A stretch of DNA of 64,000 nucleotides, from contig NZ_JAMBOD010000001.1 in NCBI RefSeq assembly GCF_023715445.1, forward strand, positions 1,478,718 to 1,542,717. The letters run 5' to 3'. Shown here piece by piece: positions 9,801-17,495 of the stretch. Position numbers and translations under genes: made by a program. Every line of letters starts with the position of its first letter. Position 1 is the stretch's first letter. Below the pieces are notes generated by a model. It did no database searches and had not been told where the DNA came from. It worked only from the letters and a program-made list of their open reading frames with translations. This DNA is from Fictibacillus nanhaiensis. Lineage in GTDB: Bacteria; Bacillota; Bacilli; Bacillales; Fictibacillaceae.

Positions 9801-9950
9801 GAATTTTTCAATTGCAATGGCCAACGTATCTTGCGCTAAATCCTCTGCAATACTGACATCTTGAATAATTCGGGCAACACCGGCTATAATTCTGGCTGAT
9901 TCGACGGTCCAGATTCCTTCAATGGTACGATGGGTTCTATAGGTTGTCAC
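9801..9950 (-). pseudogene. N-terminal fragment of an ECF sigma factor (ECF42/DUF6596 type)
   Basis: 50 residues from GTG 9950 (MTTYRTHRTIEGIWTVESAR, then IAEDLAQDTLAIAIEKF) align with the start of the intact sigma factor at 13558-14823 (THRTIDAIWRMESAK, LAEDLAQDALVISLERW). Homology stops at EKF, within sigma region 2, and the sequence runs into the topB start region. It sits 11 bases after a DGPF-protein gene, the same order as the intact pair, so it is the remnant of a second complete pair. Confidence 0.8.
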
Positions 9951-9961
9951 TATGGTCTTTT

Positions 9962-10372
9962 TTACTCTGATTTCTCGTGTAATTCAGCTTCTTTTGCCAA
10001 CATTTCGGTCAGCTCCGGCGCCTCATATACTTGACGCAATTCAATCTGACCTTCCCCATGTCCCATCGGGTCCGGCATCCGCATGGCCCACTCGATGGCT
10101 TCTTCCCTCGATTTCACATCAATCAGAATGAACCCGGCAATCAATTCTTTCGTTTCCGTAAATGGGCCATCCGTAACCACCGGCTTTTCCCCTGGTTTAG
10201 GATACGAAATGCGAATTCCATTTGAACTTGGATGAAGTCCTTTAGCCGCAACCGGCACGCCTGCCTTAACTAATTCCTCATTGTACTTCCTCATGGCTTC
10301 ATTGAGCTCTGAGCTCGGGCGATTTCCGCCCTCCGAATTCTTCGAGGCTTTGACAATCAGCATAAATAGCAT
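9962..10372 (-). CDS. YCII-related DGPF-domain protein
   Basis: 136 residues with the signature VTDGPFTETKELIAGF and IDVKSREEAIEWAMRMPDP of DGPF (YCII-like, ferredoxin-like fold) proteins. Genes of this type are known neighbours of ECF42 sigma factors in many bacteria; the biochemical role is unsettled. The ATG follows AAGGAGGAAATT. It is a paralogue of 14792-15253 (same DGPF block, same EEAIEWA...RMPDP). Its sigma partner just downstream is truncated, so it is an orphan. Confidence 0.85.
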   Translation of the reverse strand: MLFMLIVKASKNSEGGNRPSSELNEAMRKYNEELVKAGVPVAAKGLHPSSNGIRISYPKPGEKPVVTDGPFTETKELIAGFILIDVKSREEAIEWAMRMPDPMGHGEGQIELRQVYEAPELTEMLAKEAELHEKSE

Positions 10373-10844
10373 AAAAATTTCCTCCTTCTTTTTAGAGGCA
10401 AATCCCCTAATTGACCTCTTTATAAAAACAACGAACGGAAAACATCAAAATCGACACAATAAATAAAAAATCTTAAAAAACCTTTCAAAATTATCTATAT
10501 AAAAATAGGACAAGAGAGTAGTATTTGATACATAATAGATTAGCTTTTATTTGACAGAAAAGCTTATAAAGATCATGATGGCCTCAATGTGAAACTTTTT
10601 GCTAAGATTTATACTGAATTTCGGATCGACGACACAATGTTGCGCTTAGTACAGTTTGGACTATTCTTCTTCCACAATCCTGCCTGTTTGTTCAATAATT
10701 CAATAAAAAGAGCACTTCTCCTTCCTAAAGAAATGCACCCTTTAATTGAATAAAATTTTAATTGGTTTACTTCGAATATAATTGTATATATATCTGCTAC
10801 ATTATTAAAGTTAAAAAAATATATTGAAAACGAGGTGATAGAAA
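10373..10844. other. Gene-free stretch: possible coding remnant plus repeat copy
   Basis: A plus-strand open frame from about 10545 to 10670 reads LLFDRKAYKDHDGLNVKLFA and onward to FRIDDTMLRLVQFG with no start codon; it looks like a fragment of a lost gene I do not recognise. A composite dispersed-repeat copy follows at about 10670-10752. Upstream of 10845 the DNA is AT-rich and may contain the promoter of the next gene. Confidence 0.35.
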
Positions 10845-11420
10845 ATGTTGATGAAAAATGAAAAAGTTAAAAACTACATGATAACAGCAGCTATTTTGTT
10901 AATTATTAGTGTGGTGTTTGGGTTATGGTTAAAAGAAAAGGTTATAGATGAACAATTAGCGAGTCAAGAATCATTTAAATCATTTGTGAAAAGTATTACT
11001 TCGCTTGAGAAAGATGTAACGAACGAAGTAAAAGAATTTGAACGTCAAGTTCAGTTAGTTAAAGATGGGGCTGGGAACAGTAAAGATCTATATGATCAAG
11101 AGAGTTATGCTAGAGCTGCTGCAAGTGAAGCAAATTCATTGATATGGGATCTACAAATACCTTCCAATTTACCAAAAGATGTGAAAAAGGATTTAGAAAA
11201 TGCGTTAGCTAGTGCTAGAGATGTTTATCTCGTGAGAGGATTAGCAATGGAATCAACGATAAAAAGCATAGAAAACCCAAAGGATATGTCTTTACAATTT
11301 GAATTTCAACGTTATAACAAAACAGTCGATAACGATGTTTCAATAATAACATCTTCTATTATTGCAGCAGGACAAAAGTTAAAACTCACTCCTGATGAAA
11401 TCAATGCTTTATTGCATTAA
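10845..11420 (+). CDS. Membrane-anchored hypothetical protein
   Basis: 191 residues. Residues about 11-28 (YMITAAILLIISVVFGLWL) form one transmembrane helix; the rest is a charged, mainly helical outer domain with coiled-coil character (LEKDVTNEVKEFERQVQLVK) and no catalytic motif I recognise. The ATG has GAGGTGATAG upstream. No partner gene is adjacent: it lies between a decayed sigma/DGPF locus and an IS110 element. Function unknown. Confidence 0.65.
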   Translation: MLMKNEKVKNYMITAAILLIISVVFGLWLKEKVIDEQLASQESFKSFVKSITSLEKDVTNEVKEFERQVQLVKDGAGNSKDLYDQESYARAAASEANSLIWDLQIPSNLPKDVKKDLENALASARDVYLVRGLAMESTIKSIENPKDMSLQFEFQRYNKTVDNDVSIITSSIIAAGQKLKLTPDEINALLH

Positions 11421-11641
11421 AAAGTTCAGAATACCACCTGTCTTCATATCTCTTATTTAAGTAAACTGCCCTTTAGCTCAATAAGAAAAGGTGATCCTTC
11501 TTATTCAAGAAAACCAGCTAATAGGATGTCAATACTTTCTATAAAAATTTTTAAAACATCCATGTTATAATTCTAAGACATGCCAAATAACCCTCCAATC
11601 TATTTTTGGAAGGTTCTTCATAATTTACATGAATCTATCAA

Positions 11642-12844
11642 TTAGTATATATCTTGGAAAAGTTCTTTTCTCTTTAGTATGGTATAAATCCAATGTAAGA
11701 GCTTGTTAACACAAGCGATTACTGCTACTTTGAATGGTTTTCCTTCCTCTCGTTTTCGATCATAAAATACTTTGAGTTTCTTATTACGGGAACTTCTTAT
11801 ACCACAGAGAACTGCCATATATAATGTGTGTCGTAACCTACTAGAGCCTCTTTTGGTAATTCGATTAATCGTCGCAGTAAATTTACCAGACGAATGAACA
11901 CTCGGATCAATTCCAGAGAAGGCAACTAATTTCTTAGGATGATTAAACCTTTCAATCTCTCCAATTTCTGAAAGAATCGTGGCCGCGATTCTTGCTCCGA
12001 TACCAGGGATCGATTGGATAATCTTATATTCTTCTATTTCTCCTGCAAGGGCATCTATTTGATGATCTAATTTTGCTAGATGCTCTTGATATTGGAGAAG
12101 CATGTGAATATACATTTCAAGACTAGTCAGTTGACTCTGATACATTGTATTTTTAAACGGATTTCGATGTGCTGCTTCAATAAGTTTTATAGCCCTCTCT
12201 TTTGCCCAACGCTCTGAACGACTCAGACACAAACTTGCAATCTTATCAGTTAAGCTATCTTCCCCAGTTTGTAATACAGATTCTGAAGTACTAAACTCTA
12301 ACAATGTATTTAGAGACACTTTCGAATACAAGTCTCCAAATACTCCTCTATATTCAGGAAACACCTGATCTAATATCGCATGAAACTGTAGTTTCGCTTG
12401 AACATAGAGACCTGTAAGTGTTTCATGTTGTCTTGTTAGATGACGAAGGTTTAAAAGGTTAATCCCTCTCTTTTTATATGGCTCAAGTTCTTCCTTGTAA
12501 TACAGTTCACATAACCGATATGCATCGATTTCGTCTGTTTTTACCTTTCTTAAACTAGATTTCTTAGCTTGATGTGATAGTAATGGATTAATCAAGATAT
12601 ACATAAAATTTTGTTCCTCTAAAAACTGTATCACTGGAGTATGATAATGTCCTGTGGACTCTAATATGACAGATGGCCTAACTCCTGACACACACTCTAC
12701 CTCTTTTAAAAAATGCATTAATTCAACTAATTCCTCATTTATATGAGAAATAGTAAAACTTTTCCCGTAAGGACTCCCCTTATCCAAAAATGCTTGAACT
12801 TGACTTTCCCCTTTTGAAACATCCAGACCAACGACTGGATTCAT
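11642..12844 (-). CDS. IS110-family transposase (DEDD recombinase)
   Basis: 400 residues, intact. The N-terminal RuvC-like DEDD domain begins VVGLDVSKGESQVQAF and includes ILESTGHYH and VKTDEIDAYRL, supplying the acidic residues. The C-terminal Transposase_20 domain has IIQSIPGIGARIAATILSEI and KLVAFSGIDPSVHSSGKF, with the likely nucleophilic Ser in RITKRGSSRLRH. The enzyme catalyses cut-and-paste style movement via a circular intermediate, guided in studied members by a bridge RNA from the element's own leader. The open frame suggests recent activity. Confidence 0.93.
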   Translation of the reverse strand: MNPVVGLDVSKGESQVQAFLDKGSPYGKSFTISHINEELVELMHFLKEVECVSGVRPSVILESTGHYHTPVIQFLEEQNFMYILINPLLSHQAKKSSLRKVKTDEIDAYRLCELYYKEELEPYKKRGINLLNLRHLTRQHETLTGLYVQAKLQFHAILDQVFPEYRGVFGDLYSKVSLNTLLEFSTSESVLQTGEDSLTDKIASLCLSRSERWAKERAIKLIEAAHRNPFKNTMYQSQLTSLEMYIHMLLQYQEHLAKLDHQIDALAGEIEEYKIIQSIPGIGARIAATILSEIGEIERFNHPKKLVAFSGIDPSVHSSGKFTATINRITKRGSSRLRHTLYMAVLCGIRSSRNKKLKVFYDRKREEGKPFKVAVIACVNKLLHWIYTILKRKELFQDIY

Positions 12845-12849
12845 TCTTC

Positions 12850-13025
12850 ATCTCTCCCTTAGTTAATTACTCACCAGTAACCCTTTTCCACCTTGAAGTA
12901 TCATAGCTTCGCTTGTTATACGAGATCAATGTCCCAACCAGCCTCAAACATGTTTCTACAAGTAGGGGGCGGACTGTTTTCTTCACGGAATCCTGTCCCA
13001 CGCACCCGAACGTCCTACCCTGGCT
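12850..13025 (-). ncRNA. Putative IS110 bridge RNA region
   Basis: About 175 nt of non-coding DNA directly upstream of the transposase start, GC-richer than its surroundings, where IS110 (not IS1111) elements encode their bridge RNA. It contains potentially paired blocks around GTCCGCCCCCTACTTG and GGACATTGATCTCG on the minus strand. The assignment is by position and family knowledge; no covariance model was applied. Confidence 0.5.
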
Positions 13026-13047
13026 ACCGATATAATAGGTCCTATAT

Positions 13048-13081
13048 AAAAAAGGTCAACCAGTAAAATCTGGTTAACCTT
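13048..13081 (-). terminator. Rho-independent terminator
   Basis: On the minus strand AAGGTTAACCAG pairs with CTGGTTGACCTT (one mismatch) and is followed by a run of Ts. It probably served the truncated phosphatase gene upstream. A dispersed-repeat copy (GATCGCACCCGATTGTGGAA) is adjacent at 13088-13114. Confidence 0.7.
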
Positions 13082-13216
13082 ATAATACGATCGCACCCGA
13101 TTGTGGAATAACATTCAATTAATTTGAAATTATTTATTCAAAAGTTCAGCAATAATATCAGAGCTAACAAGCGGACCTTTTTCAAGAATTTCATTGCTAA
13201 ACAACAAAAGTAGTTC

Positions 13217-13528
13217 TTATTGTCTAACACCAATTTGTACACTCCATAATCTTTTAACACTCACTAATTCCTGTTCATTGAATTCCATTCTATAAATATC
13301 AAGTTTTGATGTGTTATGTAAAAAATTCAAGTCATAATTACTATCGAAATATCCCATCATCAAGGTCATAACAGCCCCGTGAGAACCTATTACTACTTTT
13401 TTATCTCTAAAAACATTTAATATTTCTTTTAAAACTTTTATAGCTCTTTTTTGACAATCAGCATTCGATTCCCCTCCCACTAAAGAGAAATTTGATTCTA
13501 AAAATGACTTCTCCAACAGTGGAACCAA
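13217..13528 (-). pseudogene. 5'-truncated histidine-phosphatase (phosphoglycerate-mutase-like) gene
   Basis: The 103-residue frame matches only the C-terminal half of a histidine phosphatase: GGESNADCQKRAIKVL, then VVIGSHGAVMTLMMGYF with the second catalytic His. The N-terminal half with the catalytic RHG motif is missing; the frame opens only 30 bases from the stop of the GC-rich sigma gene, which marks the breakpoint. The first codon is a TTG without a ribosome site. Confidence 0.7.
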
Positions 13529-13557
13529 CCCTATTTGGTGGGTGGGTTTTTATGTGC

Positions 13558-14823
13558 TCAAAACGTATCGCCTTTTCGCAACTTCAGTGCACGATTAAGT
13601 AAGAGCTCTTTCTCATGGTCATTCCGAGTCATCGACGCCGCACGTTCAAATTCTCTACGGGCATCATCGAATAGTCCCAGCTTGACAAGAAGATCGCCTC
13701 GAACGCTAGGCAATAAATGGTATCCTTTTAGGGAAGTTTCGGTACTCAGCTCGTCGACAATCTGTAGTCCTAAGGAGGGTCCAAATGCCATGGATATGGC
13801 AACTGCCCGGTTTAATTCCACGATCGGCGATGGAGTTACCCTGGACAGTGCTTCGTAAAGAGCGGCAATTCGGATCCAATCGGTTTCAGCTACGGTAGGC
13901 GCCTGGGCATGGCAAGCAGTAATCGCAGCCTGCAATGAGTATGGACCGAACGGGGGCCCAAGTTTTTGACTGCGCTCAAGTGCTGCTAAGCCCCGACCGA
14001 TCAACAGGCGATCCCACTGCGCCCGGTTTTGCTCCATCAGAAGTACGGGTTCACCTGTAGGGCTAACCCGGGTTTTAAGTCGCGAAGATTGAATCTCCAT
14101 TAATGCAACAAGCCCGTGAACTTCTGGATCATGTTGTACGACCTCGGCCAGTACGCGTCCGAGTCTTAGTGCCTCCTGACATAGCAGCGGACGAATCCAG
14201 TGATCTCCAGAGGTTGCTGAATACCCTTCATTGAACATCAAGTAAATCACCTCGAGTACTCCAGACAGACGTTCTTTACGCTCTTCTCCTGTAGGTAACT
14301 CAAAAGGAATCTTCTCGGCCCTAAGGGTTCTTTTGGCCCGAACAATCCGCTGGGAAATCGTTGATTCGGCAACGAGGAAAGAACGTGCGATTTCATCTGT
14401 AGTAAGACCGCATAACAGGCGAAGTGTTAGGGCAACTCTAGCATCCTGTGATAACACTGGATGACTGGTCATAAAGATCAGACGAAGGAGATCGTCACCG
14501 ATCTCCCCATCCAAAATATTATCAATGTCATCCTCTGTATATAAATCCATACTACGGGCGATCTCTACATACTTCTGATCACGCAGCTTCATTCTACGTA
14601 TAAGATCGATTGCGCGCCGTTTGGCCGTTGTCATCAGCCAGGCACCCGGGTTGTCAGGAATACCGGTCTCCGGCCATCTTTCTAGTGAAATTACCAAAGC
14701 ATCCTGTGCAAGATCCTCTGCTAAACCCACGTCACGTAGTATTCGGGTTAAACTTGCAATTAGCTTAGCTGACTCCATTCTCCATATCGCATCAATGGTT
14801 CGATGTGTTTGGGATAAAGTCAC
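13558..14823 (-). CDS. ECF sigma factor with C-terminal DUF6596 extension (ECF42 type)
   Basis: 421 residues from GTG 14823, which has GAGGAG 10 nt upstream; the longer TTG start at 14841 overlaps that site. Sigma region 2 spans about residues 1-85 (THRTIDAIWRMESAK, LAEDLAQDALVISLERW, GAWLMTTAKRRAIDLIRR), region 4 about 120-180 (LRLLCGLTTDEIARSFLV, STISQRIVRAKRTL), followed by a roughly 230-residue TPR-like DUF6596 domain needed for activity in studied ECF42 members. No anti-sigma gene is present, as usual for this group. It overlaps the DGPF gene by 32 nt. The DNA is clearly GC-richer than its neighbours, suggesting transfer. Confidence 0.9.
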   Translation of the reverse strand: MTLSQTHRTIDAIWRMESAKLIASLTRILRDVGLAEDLAQDALVISLERWPETGIPDNPGAWLMTTAKRRAIDLIRRMKLRDQKYVEIARSMDLYTEDDIDNILDGEIGDDLLRLIFMTSHPVLSQDARVALTLRLLCGLTTDEIARSFLVAESTISQRIVRAKRTLRAEKIPFELPTGEERKERLSGVLEVIYLMFNEGYSATSGDHWIRPLLCQEALRLGRVLAEVVQHDPEVHGLVALMEIQSSRLKTRVSPTGEPVLLMEQNRAQWDRLLIGRGLAALERSQKLGPPFGPYSLQAAITACHAQAPTVAETDWIRIAALYEALSRVTPSPIVELNRAVAISMAFGPSLGLQIVDELSTETSLKGYHLLPSVRGDLLVKLGLFDDARREFERAASMTRNDHEKELLLNRALKLRKGDTF

Positions 14824-15253
14824 GGCTTTTTTGCTCCTCAATTTGTTTGCGAAGTGTTGCGTCTTTTGCCAGCGATTCGGGATTTTCAGTTAAGTCCTCC
14901 GCCTCGAACACCTGTCTGATCTCAATTTCCCCCTGTCCATATCGGTGGGGATCCGGCATGCGTAGAGCCCATTCGATCGCTTCTTCCCTCGATTTAACTT
15001 CAATTAGTGTATATCCCGCTATCAATTCTTTTGCCTCCGTAAACGGACCGTCCATAACCTTTGGTTTTCCTCCGGGTTCTGGATAAGAAATCCGAATCCC
15101 GTTTGAGCTAGGCTGCAGGCCATCGGCTGCGAGTAACACACCGGCTTTTACCAATTCCTCATTATACTTTTGCATAGCATCAATAAGTTCCTGGCTTGGC
15201 ATAACCCCTGCCTCTGAATCAGTTGTAGCCTTGACAATCATCATAAATCTCAT
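14792..15253 (-). CDS. YCII-related DGPF-domain protein paired with the ECF42 sigma factor
   Basis: 153 residues with VMDGPFTEAKELIAGY and IEVKSREEAIEWALRMPDP, the same family as 9962-10372. Its 3' end overlaps the sigma-factor start by 32 nt, indicating translational coupling. ECF42 factors are reported to control nearby DGPF genes, so this protein may be a target, a partner or both. The ATG follows AGGAGGTAAACAC. GC-rich like its partner. Confidence 0.87.
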   Translation of the reverse strand: MRFMMIVKATTDSEAGVMPSQELIDAMQKYNEELVKAGVLLAADGLQPSSNGIRISYPEPGGKPKVMDGPFTEAKELIAGYTLIEVKSREEAIEWALRMPDPHRYGQGEIEIRQVFEAEDLTENPESLAKDATLRKQIEEQKSRDFIPNTSNH

Positions 15254-15386
15254 ATGTGTTTACCTCCTATTTTACTTTGAAGCTTCGTATACCGATGTAA
15301 AAACAGTCCGGGTATTTCCGCTTCTATCTATACGACGAACCAACCTTGCCTGGTTCGACAGCAATTATAAAATTTTTTCGATTTCC

Positions 15387-15719
15387 TTAATACTTTCGTC
15401 GGCTGGAAGTAAAATCCTTTTCGCTAAATAGAAGAGTGGGAGCATAAGCAAGTAATTGGGTGGCAAGACCGGATACCCATCCGAAGGCAACAATTCCAGC
15501 GCATCGCATGTTCAAACAGTCCAACTATTAATACCTATTCCCAAAATAATAAGTAATGGTGAAATGATACCGGTCGCTATGCAATAGGTTCTCCAGCCAC
15601 ACTCCCCTTCTGCAGCAAACGGTAGTGCAAAAATAATCGTTGCTACAATCAGACAGATATAGGCGATAAAGAAGCCATAGAATGTAGTACCGCATGGCCA
15701 CTCATTGATGTTGGCATAT
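15387..15719 (-). pseudogene. Degenerate membrane-protein gene
   Basis: Two frames on the minus strand carry hydrophobic segments: one with FYGFFIAYICLIVATIIFAL and IISPLLIILGIGINSW, the next with IVAFGWVSGLATQLLAYAP and a stop at 15387. No single frame, start codon or ribosome site joins them. It has the GC-richer composition of the adjacent sigma/DGPF pair, so it probably came in with it. The family is not recognised. Confidence 0.5.
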
Positions 15720-15765
15720 TAGGAGGTGCACCTGTGGGAAAGCCGAGGCCCGGATCTGGAGGAAA

Positions 15766-16131
15766 TTATACCTCATGTTGTGGGGTATTATCTAAGGATT
15801 TCCAACTATCATCAAATGAAAAGTCGCTTACAGAATCATGATATTGACGCAGCATTTTCGCTATTTCTTGTAAGACATCATCTGACCACATATATTGTTT
15901 TAAAGGATAATTACCAGCTTCTCCTTCAATAAATGATAAAATCTCTCTTCCTTTTTCATCGATACCAAGGTATTTAGCAGCATAATCGTACCCTTTGTTA
16001 TCAAGATGTTTTAACAGTGCATGAATTCTTTTGCTATTTGACTTTAATTCTCGTCTAACTGTATTACCTGACCGTTCAACTTTTGAGACGTTACCACCAG
16101 CTAACAATTCCTCATTTGAACGATTAGGCAT
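15766..16131 (-). pseudogene. 3'-truncated aminoglycoside-phosphotransferase-like gene
   Basis: A good start (AGGAGGTGTTTAT before ATG 16131) opens MPNRSNEELLAGGNVSKVER, followed by VRRELKSNSKRIHALLKHLD and FIEGEAGNYPL, matching the N-lobe of APH-type small-molecule kinases. The frame ends at SLDNTPQHEV, exactly where the catalytic loop (usually H-x-D-x-x-x-x-N) should begin, and runs into unrelated GC-richer DNA. Without the C-lobe it cannot be a kinase. Confidence 0.7.
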
Positions 16132-16147
16132 ATAAACACCTCCTGGT

Positions 16148-16232
16148 CTTGTTCCATAAAACTACCCTTTTGTTGAGTTAAAAGGTGCGATCGCCTTATG
16201 CAGCAATCGCACCCGTTTGTTGAAGAAGATGA
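16148..16232. repeat. Composite dispersed-repeat copy
   Basis: Contains TGTTCCATAAAACTACCCTT, then GGTGCGATCG, then GCAATCGCACCCGTTTGTTG, several motif variants head to tail. Another copy is at about 16525-16562 (TTATTCCATTAAAGCACCCT). Confidence 0.5.
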
Positions 16233-16332
16233 CTACCAAATAAAAATACTTAGTTAAAGTCTTATTTTATTTGCTTGTCTCATATATATCTAAAGATTAT
16301 TGTAATAGACCACCATACAGGAGGGCATTCCA

Positions 16333-16525
16333 TTGGTTAGCAAATTAAGATTGAGTTTAATATTTATCTATGTATTATTAGTTACTGCAATTTCATCAGG
16401 GTTTTGGCAATTTCTAATTCAATATGAACTTGCTCCAATATATTTAACAACTAATTGATGCAGTTCAATTTGCAGTGCTTTTAACGTTTTTGTATATAAA
16501 TCGTATGGTGATTTATATATATTAA
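16333..16525 (+). pseudogene. Small two-helix membrane protein, probably frameshifted
   Basis: A TTG start with GGAGGGCATTCCA upstream gives 41 residues (MVSKLRLSLIFIYVLLVTAI...) ending at TGA 16456-16458. In the next frame the sequence continues IDAVQFAVLLTFLYINRMV to a stop at 16523-16525, a second hydrophobic helix. One indel would join them. It could instead be a genuine 41-residue single-pass protein. Confidence 0.45.
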
Positions 16526-16574
16526 TACTTATTCCATTAAAGCACCCTTTAGCTGAATAATAAAATGTCATCCT

Positions 16575-17240
16575 TTATTCAACTTTACTTGCTATTAAAA
16601 TATCTTTTATCTCGTCAACACTATTGACAATATGTGTAGGGTTAGAATTACTTAATTCTTTAAATGAACCATACCCATAAGTTACTCCAATAGAGTCAAT
16701 ACCAGTATTATTTGCACCAATAATATCGTGTTTTCTGTCACCAATCATAATAAAATCATCTAGCCTATGCTCATTGTACTTATCAAGTATGTATTGAATA
16801 ATTTCAGTTTTTGATGTTCTTGTTCCATCAAGATAACTTCCAACAACAAGTTCAAAATACTGGTCAATATTAAAATATTTTAGTATTTGTTCAGAAAATA
16901 CAGTAGGCTTAGAAGTTGCAACAACTAAAGTATATTGTTGTTCTTTTAATGATTTTAACAGTAAAGGAATATATAAATATAACTCATTCTCAAACATGCC
17001 CTTATCCTTGAACCTTTCCCGGTAATAATCAATCGCCTTTTGTGTATTTTCCTTATCAAATTCGTAATATTCAGCAAATGAAGCTTGAAGTGGTGGACCG
17101 ATAAAACATTCAAGTTTATCGAAATTAGGCTCATCAATGTCCATTTTCTGTAACGCATATTGAACAGATTTAGTTATACCAATTTTGGGGTCTGAAAGTG
17201 TTCCATCTAAATCAAATAAAATTATTTTATATTTGTCCAT
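16575..17240 (-). CDS. HAD-superfamily hydrolase, phosphoglycolate-phosphatase/PpaX-like
   Basis: 221 residues from ATG 17240, chosen because AGAAAGGAAG lies upstream. Motif I FDLDGTLSD gives the nucleophilic and acid/base Asp, motif II is VVATSK, and motif III/IV is DDFIMIGDRKHDIIGA. A C1-type helical cap lies between motifs I and II. Likely a cytoplasmic phosphatase of small phosphorylated metabolites; the substrate is unknown. It stands alone, between repeat copies. Confidence 0.85.
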   Translation of the reverse strand: MDKYKIILFDLDGTLSDPKIGITKSVQYALQKMDIDEPNFDKLECFIGPPLQASFAEYYEFDKENTQKAIDYYRERFKDKGMFENELYLYIPLLLKSLKEQQYTLVVATSKPTVFSEQILKYFNIDQYFELVVGSYLDGTRTSKTEIIQYILDKYNEHRLDDFIMIGDRKHDIIGANNTGIDSIGVTYGYGSFKELSNSNPTHIVNSVDEIKDILIASKVE

Positions 17241-17311
17241 ATTAAGCTTCCTTTCTGCATCTAATGCCTTCCTCATTTTAACACGGAAAATTCAGAATAA
17301 TTTAAAATTCT

Positions 17312-17340
17312 TATTAAACTGTCCAGTTTGTTCAATAATC
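17312..17340. repeat. Dispersed-repeat copy, rightmost seen
   Basis: TTAAACTGTCCAGTTTGTTC then AATAATCCTTATTCC. No further copy was seen in the remaining 46 kb. Confidence 0.4.
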
Positions 17341-17355
17341 CTTATTCCATTAAAT

Positions 17356-17495
17356 GGCCCGTTTGTTAAATAAAGTAATAAAAAAAGAACTCACTTTTGA
17401 TGAGCCCTTTTTATAAAGCAATTCCACTAAATTATGAAAATCATTCCACAGAATTTTGACCAGATTCCGGTAAATTATGAAAAACCACAACTAGT
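17356..17495. repeat. 140-bp direct repeat, right copy, overlapping the minJ stop codon
   Basis: Matches 5371-5511 almost base for base. On the minus strand it begins with the TAG stop of minJ (17491-17493) and contains a minJ-proximal hairpin, GGGCTCAT / GTGAGTTC followed by Ts (about 17377-17412), which probably terminates minJ. This suggests the left copy derives from the minJ 3' flank. Confidence 0.85.

Larger units (their letters stand above)
11560..13040 (-). mobile_element. IS110-family insertion sequence (ends approximate)
   Basis: Contains one intact IS110-type transposase and a long conserved-looking leader upstream of it. IS110 elements usually lack terminal inverted repeats and make no clear target duplication, so exact ends cannot be read here; the limits given are estimates. 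It separates a membrane-protein gene from a truncated phosphatase gene. Confidence 0.65.
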
